Shown in pieces: positions 39,475 to 52,334 of a stretch of DNA of 52,334 bases. The stretch is taken from NCBI GenBank assembly GCA_025929365.1, contig JAICMG010000005.1, positions 1 through 52,334 on the forward strand, in the 5' to 3' direction. The notes below the pieces were generated by a model, which was not told the origin of the DNA, did not search any database, and saw nothing but the letters and a program-made list of their open reading frames with translations. Every line of letters starts with the position of its first letter. Within the stretch, counting starts at the first letter, position 1. The stretch is from Frankiaceae bacterium. GTDB lineage: Bacteria > Actinomycetota > Actinomycetes > JAFAQI01. The position numbers were made by a program, and so were the translations under genes.

Positions 39475-40566
39475 CTACACATCCTGGTCTTCCAGCCACT
39501 CGTCTTCGGCGAAGACATCCGCTTCGTCGACGGCGTCTTCGTAGAGCTCGTCTTCGAGCACGTCACCCGGCGGGTCCGGCAGCTCGGGAACGATGACGTC
39601 CGGGGGTCGATGTGCCAGGCCGATCGCCTGCTCGACGGCATCCATCCCGCGTTCGGCGAGCGCCTCGCTCAGCTCGCGAGAGATCCGCTGCGGCGCGCCG
39701 GGATCGTGGAAGATCACGGTGCCGACCTGCACCGCGGTGGCCCCGGCGAGGATGAACTCGAGGGCATCCAGTCCGGTGCGGATGCCGCCGATGCCGAACA
39801 GCGGCACCTCGGGCATGGCCTGATGCACCTGCCAGACGCAGCGCAGGGCGAGCGGCCGGATCGCGGGTCCCGACAGCCCACCGGTGATGCCGGCGAGCAG
39901 CGGCCGCATCGTGTGGGTGTCGATCACCATCCCGAGCGTCGTGTTGATCAGACTCAGGCCGGTCGCGCCCGCATCCATGCACGCCTTGGCGATGGAGACG
40001 ATGTCGGTGACATCGGGCGAGAGCTTCGCGAAGATCGGCACGCTGGCCGGCGCCGCCCGCTTGACGGCTTGTACGACGGAAGCCGCGGCACTCTTGTCGC
40101 AGGCGAACACCTGTCCGCGGTCCTCGACGTTCGGGCAGCTGATGTTGACCTCGATCATCGACACCGGCTTGCCGCGCAGCTTGCCGGCGAGCTTCGCGTA
40201 CTCATCGACCGTCCCGCCGGCGATCGACACGACCGCGTTGACGTTGTGGTCGGCGAGCCAGGCAAGGTCGCGGTTGATGAAGATCTCGATGCCCGGACCC
40301 TGCAGCCCGATCGAGTTGAGCATGCCGCTGGGCGTCTCGGCCATCCGCGGAGTGGCGCGGCCGGCCCGCGGATTGAGCTGGATGGACTTGGTCACGACGC
40401 CACCGATCGCGGTGAGGTCGTTGTAGGCCGCGAGCTCCTGGCCCGCGGCTGCGCAACCCGATGCCGTGAACACCGGGTCGGGCGCCGTCAGGTTGCCGAG
40501 CTTCGTGGTCATGTCCACATTGACGTGACGCGGCTTCTCGACACGCCGCCGAATCGTGACGGTCAC
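39475..40566 (-). CDS. pyrD: Dihydroorotate dehydrogenase, class 1B catalytic subunit, with acidic tail
   Basis: FMN subunit that oxidises dihydroorotate and passes electrons to PyrK. ~363 aa. The catalytic Cys144 lies in NISCPN, with [17 protein letters not shown] and [19 protein letters not shown] seen. Residues ~321-363 form a tail with 18 Asp/Glu in 43 residues and no Lys/Arg, which relatives usually lack. Start uncertain: GTG at 40566 ([12 protein letters not shown]); the conserved core begins at DMTTKLGNL. Confidence 0.95.
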   Translation of the reverse strand: MTVTIRRRVEKPRHVNVDMTTKLGNLTAPDPVFTASGCAAAGQELAAYNDLTAIGGVVTKSIQLNPRAGRATPRMAETPSGMLNSIGLQGPGIEIFINRDLAWLADHNVNAVVSIAGGTVDEYAKLAGKLRGKPVSMIEVNISCPNVEDRGQVFACDKSAAASVVQAVKRAAPASVPIFAKLSPDVTDIVSIAKACMDAGATGLSLINTTLGMVIDTHTMRPLLAGITGGLSGPAIRPLALRCVWQVHQAMPEVPLFGIGGIRTGLDALEFILAGATAVQVGTVIFHDPGAPQRISRELSEALAERGMDAVEQAIGLAHRPPDVIVPELPDPPGDVLEDELYEDAVDEADVFAEDEWLEDQDV

Positions 40567-40618
40567 GTCCACCACCCCACCCTCCGCCCTACGGAGGGCG
40601 GTTGCTGCGCAACCGGCC
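40567..40618 (-). repeat. Intra-operonic spacer element, copy 3 (pyrK-pyrD)
   Basis: 52-bp gap. On the minus strand: stem CGGTTGC-gca-GCAACCG, stem CCGCCCT-ccgt-AGGGCGG, then GGAGGGTGGGGTGGTGGAC before GTG. The clearest copy of the family: two perfect 7-bp stems and the G-rich tail. Confidence 0.65.
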
Positions 40619-41475
40619 TCATTGATGGGCCCCCACGGCATCGTCGGGAACGGTGCCGAGCGCATCCCAGCGGATCCGGTCGCCGCCGAACACCGGCCCG
40701 TCGACGCACGAACGCGCCATTCGCGTCTGTCCGTCGTTGCCGATGATCGGCAGCACGCAGGTCATGCAGACCCCGATGCCGCAGGCCATCGACTCCTCCA
40801 CCGAGAGCTGCGTCGGGATGCCGGCGCCGTCGTAGGACTCACTCGCGACCCGCTGCACCGCCTCGAGCATCGCCATCGGACCGCACGCGTAGACGACGTC
40901 GGCACGCACCCGCTCGATGACTTCGGGCAACACGTCGGACACGCGACCCTTCTCGCCGTACGAGCCGTCGTCGGTGGTGAACGCCACACTCGCTGCCATC
41001 CGCTTCGCATCGAGCGCACCGAACAACCGGTCGCCGGTCGAGGCACCGAGCACCGCGTCGATGCGGCAGCCGCGCGTGCGCAGCGAATCCGCGAGGGTGA
41101 ACAACGGTGCCGCGCCGTAGCCGCCCCCGACGAGCACGCAGTTGGCCGGCTCACGCGGCAGCGCGAACGGTCGCCCGAGCGGTCCGACGATGTCGATCGG
41201 GTCGTACGGCCGTTGCGCGGCCAGCCACGCGGTGCCATGGCCGGCGACCGAGAAGATGAACTCGACCGTTCCGCCGTAGACGCCGGTCTCGCGCACCGAG
41301 TAGATCGAGAAGGCGCGGCGCAGCAACATGCCGCCGCTCTCTCCACCGACCGCCACTGCGACGAACTGTCCCGGCTTGCTGCGCTCCGCGATCCCGGGGG
41401 CGACCACGGTCATCGAGAAGTACTCGCCGACGGGCTTGACGTTGAGGACCTCGCCCTTGACCTGGATGCCGCTCA

Positions 41476-41476
<1 letters not shown>
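40619..41476 (-). CDS. pyrK: Dihydroorotate dehydrogenase electron transfer subunit
   Basis: FAD/[2Fe-2S] subunit that lets class 1B PyrD use NAD+. 285 aa. FAD motif RRAFSIYS (53-60), NAD part LVGGGYGAAPLF (115-126) and the cluster cysteines C232, C237, C240 and C257 (ACGIGVCMTC...RSC) are present. The ATG overlaps the carB stop by one base (TGATG). Confidence 0.97.
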
Positions 41477-44831
<3,355 letters not shown>

Positions 44832-44832
<1 letters not shown>

Positions 44833-45941
44833 CAGTGCGCCGCCATCAGCTCGGTGAAGCGGGCGAACAGGTTGATCGCGTCGTGCGGTCCTGGCGCTGC
44901 CTCCGGGTGGTACTGCACCGAGAAGGCGGGTACGTCGAGGCACCGCAAGCCCTCGACGACGCCGTCGTTGAGGTCGACGTGGCTCACCTCGACCTGGCCG
45001 AACTCGGTCGTCGCGGGCGCATCGGTCGGTGCGTCGACGGCGAAGCCGTGGTTGTGGCTGGTGATCGCGATCTGGGCGGTGCGGCGGTCCTGGACCGGCT
45101 GGTTGACGCCGCGATGGCCGAACTTCAGCTTGTAGGTGCCGAACCCGAGCGCGCGGCCGAGGATCTGGTTGCCGAAGCAGATCCCGAAGACCGGCTTCAC
45201 CCCGAGCACGCCACGCAGCGCGGCGACCGGGCCGTCCGCGGTGGCGGGGTCACCGGGCCCGTTGGAGAAGAAGACGCCATCGGGTGAGAGCGCGAGGATG
45301 TCCGCCGCAGTCGCCGACGCAGGCAGCACGTGCACCTCGCACCCGTGCTCGGCCATGTAACGAGGGGTCGAGGCCTTGATCCCGAGGTCGACCGCGGCAA
45401 CGGTGAACCGCTTCTCCCCGACCGCAGGCACGACGTACGGCTCCGCTGTCGTGACCTCGCCGGCGAGGTCGGCGCCCTCCATGCCGGGGCTGTCGAGCAC
45501 CCGCGCCAGCAACGCCTCGGAGTCGGTCTCGATGCTGCTCACGCCGACGCGCATCGCACCGCGCTCGCGAAGGTGACGCGTCAGCGCGCGGGTGTCGATC
45601 CCGCTGATGCCGACGACGCCCTGGGCGGCGAGCTCGACATCGAGCGTGCGTTGCGAGCGCCAGCTGCTCGGCACGCGCGCGGGATCGCGCACGACATAGC
45701 CGGACACCCACACCCGCCGCGACTCCGGGTCCTCGTCGTTGACCCCGGTGTTGCCGATGTGCGGCGCGGTCTGGACGACGACCTGGCGGTGGAACGACGG
45801 GTCGGTGAGCGTCTCCTGGTAGCCGGTCATGCCGGTGGTGAAGACTGCCTCGCCGAAGGTCTCGCCCACAGCCCCGTAGGAGCGACCACGGAATGTCCGG
45901 CCGTCCTCGAGCACGAGGATCGCCGGGTTACTGCTTGTCAT
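44832..45941 (-). CDS. carA: Carbamoyl-phosphate synthase small subunit
   Basis: Glutaminase subunit, 369 aa, that feeds ammonia to CarB. Class I amidotransferase triad: Cys255 in FGICFGNQ and the His/Glu of QYHPEA near the C-terminus. N-terminal domain with [16 protein letters not shown]. The ATG lies inside the end of the upstream 55-aa gene (14-bp overlap), so the two are coupled. The product feeds both pyrimidine and arginine synthesis, the two big operons of this window. Confidence 0.98.
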
Positions 45942-46095
45942 CGTCGCCCTCTCGGCCGTGCCGAACTCGTTGAATCACGATCCACGTCGCGAAGATGAGG
46001 AAGACCGCGGCGGCCGCGATGGCGACACCCAGGCTGCCCCATGCCGGGTGTGGGTCGATCAGGACCTTCTTCGCGCCGTCGGCGAGCAGATTCAT
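45928..46095 (-). CDS. Small single-span membrane protein between pyrC and carA
   Basis: 55 aa, easily missed. Reads [20 protein letters not shown], then a hydrophobic span (~residues 22-41: [20 protein letters not shown]), then a charged tail [13 protein letters not shown]. The ATG overlaps the pyrC stop (ATGA) and its TAA lies 14 bp inside carA. In actinobacterial pyr operons a small membrane protein often occurs at this position (e.g. the Rv1382 type), so it is likely real. Function unknown. Confidence 0.8.
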   Translation of the reverse strand: MNLLADGAKKVLIDPHPAWGSLGVAIAAAAVFLIFATWIVIQRVRHGREGDDDKQ

Positions 46096-47369
46096 ACGGC
46101 CTTGCCGTCCAAGACCGTCGCTTTGCCGCGGAGGAACGTCGCGACCACCCGGGCCGCGAGCTCACGGCCGGCGAAGGGGGTGTTGCGGCTGCGACTCGCC
46201 GACAGGGTCGCGTCGACCGTCCACCGAGCTGCCGGGTCGACCAGCACGACGTTCGCCGGCGCTCCGGGCTCGAGCGGCTGGCCCTGTCGCGTCAGCCGGC
46301 CGATCGCCGCCGGCCGGACACTCATCCGGTCCGCGACTCCGGCCCAGTCCAGCAGGCCGGTCTCGACCATCGAGGTCGCGACGACCGACAGCGCGGTCTC
46401 CAGCCCGGTCATGCCGAAGGCGGCGGCGGCGAACTCCGTCTCCTTGTCCTCCAGTGCGTGCGGCGCGTGGTCGGTCGCCACCGCGTCGATCGTGCCGTCC
46501 GCGAGAGCGGCGCGAAGCGCGACCACGTCGTCGTTCGTGCGCAGCGGCGGGTTGACCTTGAACACCGGGTCGTACGACGCGACCAGGTCATCGGTGAGCA
46601 GCAGGTGGTGCGGGGTGACCTCGGCGGTGACGTTCCATCCCTTGGCCTTGGCCCAGCGCACCAGCTCGACGGAGCCGGCGGTCGACACGTGGCAGAAGTG
46701 CACGCGCGAGCGGACGTGCGCCGCGAGCAGGCAGTCGCGCGCGACGATGGCCTCCTCCGCGACCGCCGGCCAGCCGGCGAGACCGAGCGTGGCCGACCAT
46801 TCGCCTTCGTTCATCTGCGCGGACTCCGTCAGCCGCGGGTCCTGCGCGTGCTGCGCGACGACGCCGTCGAACGCCTTGACGTACTCCAGCGCGCGCCGCA
46901 TGAGCAGCGGGTCGTGCACGCAGTTGCCGTCGTCAGAGAAGACCCGCACCCGTGCCGCTGAGTCCGCCATCGCACCCAGCTCCGCGAGGCGCTCCCCCGC
47001 GAGACCGACGGTGACCGCACCGACCGGGTGGACGTCACAGTGCCCGGCCTCCTGACCGAGCCGCCAGACCTGCTCGACGACCCCGGCCACGTCGGCCACC
47101 GGGTCGGTGTTGGCCATCGCGTGAACCGCGGTGAACCCGCCGAGCGCGGCGGCGCGGGTACCCGTCTCGACCGTCTCGGCGTCTTCGCGACCGGGCTCCC
47201 GCAGGTGCGTGTGCAGGTCGACGAAGCCCGGCAGCGCGATCAGGCCGTCGGCGTCGATGACATCGGCCTTGGCGGGCGCCTCCTCCACGAGCTCGCCGCC
47301 GTCGACGTACAGGTCACGCGCCTCGCCCCCGAGCGGTCGCGCGCCCCTGATCACGTATCTCGACATCAT
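46092..47369 (-). CDS. pyrC: Dihydroorotase (class I)
   Basis: Cyclises carbamoyl aspartate. 425 aa amidohydrolase. Metal motif [11 protein letters not shown], then [20 protein letters not shown] and the catalytic Asp in [14 protein letters not shown] are intact. Starts at ATG 47369 (ATGA with the pyrB stop) or the ATG at 47366 next to it. Confidence 0.97.
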   Translation of the reverse strand: MMSRYVIRGARPLGGEARDLYVDGGELVEEAPAKADVIDADGLIALPGFVDLHTHLREPGREDAETVETGTRAAALGGFTAVHAMANTDPVADVAGVVEQVWRLGQEAGHCDVHPVGAVTVGLAGERLAELGAMADSAARVRVFSDDGNCVHDPLLMRRALEYVKAFDGVVAQHAQDPRLTESAQMNEGEWSATLGLAGWPAVAEEAIVARDCLLAAHVRSRVHFCHVSTAGSVELVRWAKAKGWNVTAEVTPHHLLLTDDLVASYDPVFKVNPPLRTNDDVVALRAALADGTIDAVATDHAPHALEDKETEFAAAAFGMTGLETALSVVATSMVETGLLDWAGVADRMSVRPAAIGRLTRQGQPLEPGAPANVVLVDPAARWTVDATLSASRSRNTPFAGRELAARVVATFLRGKATVLDGKAV

Positions 47370-48313
47370 GCTGCGACCTCGTCCGCACCGGACACGTCGA
47401 TCAAGCCGCCGAGCAGGAGATAGAGGACCGCCATCCGGACCGACACGCCGTTGGCGACCTGCTCGACGATCGTCGAGCGCACGCTGTCCGCGACCTCGGC
47501 GGCGATCTCGACGCCTCGGTTCATCGGGCCCGGGTGCATGACGATCGCGTCGTCGGGCAGTGTCGCCATCCGCTCGGCGTCCAGGCCGTAGCGGCGCGAG
47601 TACTCGCGCGTCGTCGGGAAGAACCCGCCGTGCATTCGCTCGTGCTGCACCCGCAGCATCATCACGACGTCGCTCTTGGGCAGCACTGCGTCGAGGTCGT
47701 ACGACACCGCGCACGGCCACGCGGTGACGCCGACCGGCAGCAGTGTCGGCGGCGCGACGATCGTCACCTCGGCACCGAGCGTGTACAGCAGCAACACGTT
47801 GCTACGCGCGACCCGCGAGTGCAGGACGTCGCCGACGATCGCCACCTGCAGGCCCTCGACGCGACCGGTACGCCGGCGCATCGTGTAGGCGTCGAGCAGC
47901 GCCTGAGTGGGGTGCTCGTGCGTCCCGTCGCCGGCGTTGATGACGCTGCCACGGATCCAGTTGGCCAGCCGGTGCGGTGCACCGCTTGCCGAGTGGCGGA
48001 CGACAACCGCGTCGGACCCCATCGCTTCCAACGTCAACGCGGTGTCCTTCAGCGACTCGCCCTTGCTGACGCTCGAGCCCTTCGCGGAGAAGTTGATGAC
48101 GTCGGCCGACAGCCGCTTGGCCGCCACCTCGAACGACGTCCGCGTCCGCGTCGAGTCCTCGAAGAACAGGTTGACGACGGTGCGTCCGCGCAAGGTGGGC
48201 AGCTTCTTGATGCTGCGCCCGGCGAGCGCGGCGTCCATGTCGGCCGCGGTGTCGAGGACGAGCAGCGCATCGTCGCGGCTCAAGTCTCCGGCGGAGAGCA
48301 GGTGGCGGTTCAT
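47366..48313 (-). CDS. pyrB: Aspartate carbamoyltransferase catalytic subunit
   Basis: First committed pyrimidine step. 315 aa. STRTRTSFE and HPTQALLD bind carbamoyl phosphate, [12 protein letters not shown] contacts aspartate. No pyrI regulatory subunit is present. The ATG overlaps the pyrR stop (ATGA). Confidence 0.98.
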   Translation of the reverse strand: MNRHLLSAGDLSRDDALLVLDTAADMDAALAGRSIKKLPTLRGRTVVNLFFEDSTRTRTSFEVAAKRLSADVINFSAKGSSVSKGESLKDTALTLEAMGSDAVVVRHSASGAPHRLANWIRGSVINAGDGTHEHPTQALLDAYTMRRRTGRVEGLQVAIVGDVLHSRVARSNVLLLYTLGAEVTIVAPPTLLPVGVTAWPCAVSYDLDAVLPKSDVVMMLRVQHERMHGGFFPTTREYSRRYGLDAERMATLPDDAIVMHPGPMNRGVEIAAEVADSVRSTIVEQVANGVSVRMAVLYLLLGGLIDVSGADEVAA

Positions 48314-48918
48314 CGCGTGACCTCCTCTGGCGCAGCGGCCGGCTCACGCTTGAGGTCAGCCGGACCGAGCAGGACGGCGTCGCGTCCGTCGTGCTCGTCG
48401 AGCAACACGTGCACGGTCTCGGTGAGCGACGTCGGGATGTTCTTGCCGACGTAGTCGGCCTTGACCGGGAGCTCGCGATGGCCGCGATCGACCAGCACTG
48501 CGAGCTGTACCGCTTTTGGCCGGCCGATGTCGGAGAGCGCGTCCAGCGCCGAGCGGACGGTCCGGCCGGAGAAGAGGACGTCGTCGACCAGGACGACGAT
48601 CAGGTCGTCGATCCCGGCGGCCGGGATGTCGGTGGGCTCGAGCGCACGGACGCCCCGCAGCCGCAGGTCGTCGCGGTACATCGTGACGTCGAGCGCGCCC
48701 ACCGGCACCTCGACGTTCTCGATGTCGGCGATCCGGGCCGCGATCCGGCGCGCGAGCGTCACGCCACGGGTCGGGATGCCGAGCAGGACGATCTGATCCG
48801 CGCCGTTTCGCTCGACGATCTCGTGTGCGATCCGGGTCAGCGCCCGCGCCACGTCCTCGGCTTCGAGCACGGGTCGCGCAATCGACGGATCACCCGTCAC
48901 AGGGCGGGCAGCATCCAC
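48310..48918 (-). CDS. pyrR: Bifunctional pyr regulator / uracil phosphoribosyltransferase
   Basis: UMP-sensing RNA-binding protein of ~202 aa with PRTase fold. The PRPP loop [12 protein letters not shown] and the MYRDDL hood are seen. The GTG at 48918 has AAGGAGGT six bases upstream. First gene of the pyrimidine operon, and its own target hairpin lies immediately before the ribosome-binding site. Confidence 0.96.
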   Translation of the reverse strand: MDAARPVTGDPSIARPVLEAEDVARALTRIAHEIVERNGADQIVLLGIPTRGVTLARRIAARIADIENVEVPVGALDVTMYRDDLRLRGVRALEPTDIPAAGIDDLIVVLVDDVLFSGRTVRSALDALSDIGRPKAVQLAVLVDRGHRELPVKADYVGKNIPTSLTETVHVLLDEHDGRDAVLLGPADLKREPAAAPEEVTR

Positions 48919-48933
48919 CGAGACACCTCCTTG

Positions 48934-48951
48934 CCCGCCTCGCAGGACGGG
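48934..48951 (-). promoter_or_regulatory. PyrR-binding hairpin in the pyr leader
   Basis: On the minus strand CCCGTCCTGCGAGGCGGG folds as CCCG/CGGG and CC/GG around UGCGA. The loop part GUCCUGCGAGGC matches the PyrR-binding loop consensus (UCCnGnGAGG). The ribosome-binding site AAGGAGG follows two bases later, so binding of PyrR-UMP would be expected to block translation of pyrR and the coupled genes, as described for mycobacteria. A -10-like TACTGT lies at 48984-48979, without a good -35. Confidence 0.75.
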
Positions 48952-49027
48952 ATTAAAGGACGTTGTCGTACGACCTCGACAGTAGCAGTCGCGCGCAGCG
49001 AGAAGCGGGCTTATCGAGACGCGTGGC

Positions 49028-50248
49028 TCACCCCGGCGCGGGCGCCGGTGACGGCTCGACCTCGAGCGCAGCTGCCGGGGCCTCGTGCGGCGGCGGCGTA
49101 CGGGTCTCCGCGACGATCGCCACGATGACGGCAAGTCCCCAGACCAGCTTTCCCCACTCGAGGGCCACGACCCACGAATGGAAAGAAGCACCGGTGATGA
49201 CGGTCGGCACGTAGGCGAGGACACCTTCGACGAGCAACGTGGCCGCGCTGTAAACCGGCAGTTTCGTCAGCCGTCCGGGACGGATGAGGTCCCACGCGAG
49301 CGCGAACAGGACCGGACCCATGCTGTAGTACGTGGCAGGATAAGGGTCGGTCAGCACACGCAGCGCGATGGCGGCAAGCGGCGCCGCGAGCCACGCGTTG
49401 CCGGGCCGCTTCGCCACCCACACACCGAGTGCGATGCCGCCGACGAACTGCACGGGACGCAGCCAGCGATAGACGTCGCCGTGCACGCCAATCAGCCACC
49501 ACGCGGTGCCGGGGGAGACGGGCACCGGGAACGTGCTGAGAGCGTGAAACGTCCCGCTCGCCCCGAGCACGAACGGCGCCCACCAGGCCGCCGCGACCGC
49601 GACGGTCAGCATCGCGGCTGGGCTTCGCCTCCCACGCGGTAGGCCGATCAGCACCGGGGCGAGCATCAGCGCCCACGGCCTCGCGGCGATCGCGGTACCC
49701 ACCAGCAGGCCGACCAGCCACCACGCTCGGCGCCGTTGGATCAACAGGCAGGCGAACGCGGTGAACGACAACGCCATCGCGTCGTCGAGATGGTGCCACT
49801 GCGCGACGTTGTAGCTCCAGACGATCATCACCCCCGCGCCCACGACCAGCGTGGTGAGGAGCCGGCGCCTGTCGGAGACGCCCGGCAGCACCTGGCGCGC
49901 GATGGCCTCGACCGCGGCGATCGACGCCACACCGAGCACAACCATCACCATCACGAAGGCGATGTTCAGGGGCCACGGCGAGACCCACTGCAGCGCCGTC
50001 AACGGCAGCCACGCGGGGGGACCGACCTGGATGGCCGGTAGACGCGCGTAGAGCCCGAGTCGGTTGCCCGCGTAGACCGGCTCGTGGTGGAAGTGGATGA
50101 ACGAGCGAGCGGCGCTTTCGAAGGCGAGCCAGTCGGTCGGCACGAGACGCTTGCCGTGCAGGTCCGTGGCGGCCCATGCCACACCCAGGATGACCAGGAT
50201 TGCGTAGGCCGCCACCCGGCCGGTCCGGCCACCGACCGATCCGAACAC
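49028..50248 (-). CDS. Polytopic membrane protein, GT87/DUF2029-like (putative GT-C glycosyltransferase)
   Basis: 406 aa with about ten hydrophobic helices and a proline-rich C-terminal tail ([22 protein letters not shown]). The first external loop carries acidic and aromatic residues ([19 protein letters not shown]), as in polyprenol-phosphate mannosyltransferases of actinobacteria. The match is by layout; donor and acceptor are unknown. GTG start two bases after nusB. The 109 bp to pyrR hold the pyr leader. In Streptomyces, as recalled, the developmental regulator bldD lies between nusB and pyrR; here this gene occupies that place. Confidence 0.7.
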   Translation of the reverse strand: MFGSVGGRTGRVAAYAILVILGVAWAATDLHGKRLVPTDWLAFESAARSFIHFHHEPVYAGNRLGLYARLPAIQVGPPAWLPLTALQWVSPWPLNIAFVMVMVVLGVASIAAVEAIARQVLPGVSDRRRLLTTLVVGAGVMIVWSYNVAQWHHLDDAMALSFTAFACLLIQRRRAWWLVGLLVGTAIAARPWALMLAPVLIGLPRGRRSPAAMLTVAVAAAWWAPFVLGASGTFHALSTFPVPVSPGTAWWLIGVHGDVYRWLRPVQFVGGIALGVWVAKRPGNAWLAAPLAAIALRVLTDPYPATYYSMGPVLFALAWDLIRPGRLTKLPVYSAATLLVEGVLAYVPTVITGASFHSWVVALEWGKLVWGLAVIVAIVAETRTPPPHEAPAAALEVEPSPAPAPG

Positions 50249-50250
50249 GC

Positions 50251-50667
50251 CTACCCCCTCAGATCCGACGCTGCCGTCTCGCGCACCACACGGGCGAGCA
50301 CCGCGTTGACGAATGCCGGCGAGTCATCCGTCGACAGCGACTTTGCCAGCTCGACCGCCTCGTCGATGGCCACTGCGGTGGGGACATCGTCGCACCACAG
50401 CAGCTCGTACACGCCCAACCGCAGCACGGCGCGGTCCACCGAGGGCATCCGGTCGATCGCCCAGCCGTCGGAGCAGGCCGACAGCAGCTCGTCGATTCGG
50501 GCGCAGTGGTCCGCGACGCCGATGACGAGCTCCTTCGCGTAGACCTGGACGGGAGGGTCCGCCCGGCTCACCCACTGCTCGAGAGTGGTTCGCGGATCGA
50601 CCCGGCGCTGGTCGGCTTCGAAAAGGACGTCGAGCGCGCGCTTGCGAGCCTTGCTACGAGCGGCCAC
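50251..50667 (-). CDS. nusB: Transcription antitermination protein NusB
   Basis: 138 aa all-helical RNA-binding protein that, with NusE, binds boxA of rRNA leaders such as the one at 514-540. KARKRALDVLFEAD, VDRAVLRLGVYELLW and PAFVNAVLARVVRE are typical. GTG start, nine bases after efp. Confidence 0.97.
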   Translation of the reverse strand: MAARSKARKRALDVLFEADQRRVDPRTTLEQWVSRADPPVQVYAKELVIGVADHCARIDELLSACSDGWAIDRMPSVDRAVLRLGVYELLWCDDVPTAVAIDEAVELAKSLSTDDSPAFVNAVLARVVRETAASDLRG

Positions 50668-50676
50668 CCAAGACGA

Positions 50677-51240
50677 CTAGGAGTTGACGCGGCCGATGTA
50701 CCGGCCGTCGCGAGTGTCGACCTTGATCTTCTCGCCCTGCGTCACGAACAGCGGGACCTGCACCGTCGCGCCGGTCTCGAGCGTGGCGGGCTTGGTGCCA
50801 CCGGTGGAGCGGTCGCCCTGCACGCCGGGCTCGGTGTAGGTGATCGTGAGCTCGACGGAGGCGGGCAGCTCGACGTACAGCACCGTGTCGTCGTGGACCG
50901 CGACCGTCGCGTTGGTGTTCTCGAGCAGGTAGTCCTTCGCGTCGCCGACGGCAGATGCGGGGACATGCATCTGGTCGTAGGTGTCGGTGTCCATGAACAC
51001 GAAGTCGGAGCCGTCGGCGTAGAGGTAGGTCATCTCCCGCTTGTCCACGGTCGCGGTGTCGATCTTCACGCCCGCATTGAATGTGCGCTCGACGACCTGG
51101 CCGGTGAGCACGTTCTTGAGCTTGCTGCGCACGAAGGCGCCGCCCTTGCCGGGCTTGACGTGCTGGAACTCCACGACGTTCCAGAGCACGCCGTCGAGGT
51201 CGAGCGTCATCCCGTTCTTGAGGTCGTTCGTCGTCGCCAC
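50677..51240 (-). CDS. efp: Elongation factor P
   Basis: 187 aa, three-domain factor that relieves ribosome stalling at polyproline. The tip loop reads KPGKGGAF with K32, the lysine that is modified in many bacteria; no epmAB or similar gene is in the window, so its state is unknown. C-terminal OB domain [20 protein letters not shown] start. Confidence 0.98.
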   Translation of the reverse strand: MATTNDLKNGMTLDLDGVLWNVVEFQHVKPGKGGAFVRSKLKNVLTGQVVERTFNAGVKIDTATVDKREMTYLYADGSDFVFMDTDTYDQMHVPASAVGDAKDYLLENTNATVAVHDDTVLYVELPASVELTITYTEPGVQGDRSTGGTKPATLETGATVQVPLFVTQGEKIKVDTRDGRYIGRVNS

Positions 51241-51262
51241 GGCGAACAGACTACGGAACCGC

Positions 51263-52334
51263 TCAGATCTCGATGAGGTCGCGCGGTGACGTCGTGAGCG
51301 ACTCGGCGCCAGAGTCGGTGACCAGGACGGTGTCCTCGATCCGTACGCCGCCCCGGCCTTCGAGGTAGATGCCGGGCTCGATCGTCACGACCATCCCTGC
51401 CTCGAGTGCGGAGGCCGGCGATCGCTCGGTGAGGAACGGGTCCTCGTGAATCTCCAGGCCGACGCCGTGACCGAGCCCGTGCGACACGTGGTGACGCGCC
51501 GCGCCGATCCGCTGGCGCATGTCCGCATCGAGCTCGGCCGGGATGGCTCCGGGAGAGACCGCCGTTGCGAGGTCCGCCTGAATCGCCCGAACCGCGCCAT
51601 GCAGCTCGCGCTGCCAGGCAGCCGCCGGCCCCATGACAACGGTGCGGGTCATGTCCGCGTGGTAGCCGTCGACCATCGCGCCGAAGTCGAGCTTGATCAG
51701 GTCGCCCCGACACAGGAGCGTGCCGGATGGGTGGTGGTGGGGGCTTGCCGCGTTGGCGCCGAAGGCGACGATGCTCGGAAACGATGCCCCGTCGGCACCG
51801 GCCGCCCGCAGCGCCCCGAGCAGCGCCCACTCGGCGTCCCGCTCGGTCATGCCGATCTTGAGGAGCGTCAGCATCGCCGCGAGCGCGCGATCGGTGGCCG
51901 CGCAAGCGCGCCGCAGGGCCTCGACCTCACTCGCGTCCTTCACCACGCGCAGGCCCTCGACCAGCCTCCCGGCCGGAACGAGCTCGACTCGACCGTCCGC
52001 GACGGTTTCGAGCGCCTGGAGTGCCTCGACGGTGAGGTGATGGGCCTCGATGCCGATCCGCGCACGTCCGCTGCGGGCAGCCCCGTCGACCAGCGCCGGA
52101 CCCACCCGCGCCGTCTCCACCACCTCGACATCAGGCGCCTCGACTGCGGCCTGCAGGATATATCGCCCATCAGTGGCTAAAACTGGCGTTTCCCCACGAA
52201 TGAGCAGCAAAGCACCGTTCGAGCCGGTGAAGTCGGACAGGTAACGGACGTTCTCCGGTCGGGTCACCAGCAGCCCGTCGACGTCGGCGGGAAGCAGCGC
52301 GGCTGCCGCCTCCCGGCGTGTCGCGGTTCGCCCA
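51263..52334 (-). CDS. pepQ: Xaa-Pro aminopeptidase/dipeptidase (M24), 5' end cut
   Basis: At least 357 codons; the frame runs through the right edge (the product continues upstream of [20 protein letters not shown], with ...LLPADVDG before it), so the true start is outside. Creatinase-like N-domain, then the M24 pita-bread fold with metal ligands in [38 protein letters not shown] and GGVRIED. Commonly next to efp. Cleaves peptides before or after proline; exact specificity is not clear. Confidence 0.93.
   Translation of the reverse strand, partial: GRTATRREAAAALLPADVDGLLVTRPENVRYLSDFTGSNGALLLIRGETPVLATDGRYILQAAVEAPDVEVVETARVGPALVDGAARSGRARIGIEAHHLTVEALQALETVADGRVELVPAGRLVEGLRVVKDASEVEALRRACAATDRALAAMLTLLKIGMTERDAEWALLGALRAAGADGASFPSIVAFGANAASPHHHPSGTLLCRGDLIKLDFGAMVDGYHADMTRTVVMGPAAAWQRELHGAVRAIQADLATAVSPGAIPAELDADMRQRIGAARHHVSHGLGHGVGLEIHEDPFLTERSPASALEAGMVVTIEPGIYLEGRGGVRIEDTVLVTDSGAESLTTSPRDLIEI

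Overview
The window is a 52 kb piece of a high-GC actinobacterial chromosome (class Actinomycetes; the genus cannot be fixed from the sequence alone). This rests on the 5' part of a 16S rRNA gene at the left edge, the actinobacterial IHF gene (mihF), a degenerate PriA, the MDMPI-family protein, heavy GTG/TTG start use, and a gene order that largely matches the conserved arg, pheST, infC, rib, metK and pyr neighbourhoods of streptomycetes and relatives. All genes but one (a small secreted protein at 31570-32163) are on the minus strand, so transcription runs from high to low coordinates. Most neighbours overlap by 1 or 4 nt (TGATG, ATGA, GTGA), which implies long translationally coupled operons.

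In the direction of transcription: pepQ (cut by the right edge), efp, nusB and a polytopic GT87-like membrane protein come first. Next is the pyrimidine operon pyrR-pyrB-pyrC-(55-aa membrane protein)-carA-carB-pyrK-pyrD-pyrF, led by a PyrR-binding hairpin. It is followed by mihF, gmk, rpoZ, coaBC, a GNAT acetyltransferase, metK and priA. After the lone plus-strand gene come def, fmt, rsmB, rpe and an MDMPI-family gene. The riboflavin operon ribD-ribE-ribBA-ribH has an FMN riboswitch and runs on to hisG. Next is a DUF559-type endonuclease-like gene bracketed by two copies of a 63-bp palindromic element. The translation cluster infC (AUC start), rpmI, rplT and a SpoU-family methyltransferase follows. 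Then come a soluble PAS histidine kinase coupled to a three-gene NMT1/THI5-like ABC importer, pheS-pheT, and the complete arginine operon argC-J-B-D-(receiver protein)-F-R-G-H with an ARG-box palindrome. mpg and tyrS close the set, and an rRNA operon starts from its own promoter only about 26 bp after tyrS.

The genes are mostly core biosynthesis (arginine, UMP, riboflavin, SAM, CoA) and translation. The least explained items are: (i) the palindrome-bracketed DUF559 cassette between hisG and infC; (ii) a family of four related GC-rich spacers of about 50-60 bp inside the otherwise overlapping arg and pyr operons, each with hairpins and a G-rich tail abutting the next start codon; (iii) a single-domain response regulator inside the arginine operon and a soluble histidine kinase about 11 kb upstream, coupled to an ABC importer; (iv) a four-cysteine insertion in PheS; and (v) a long acidic tail on a class 1B PyrD.
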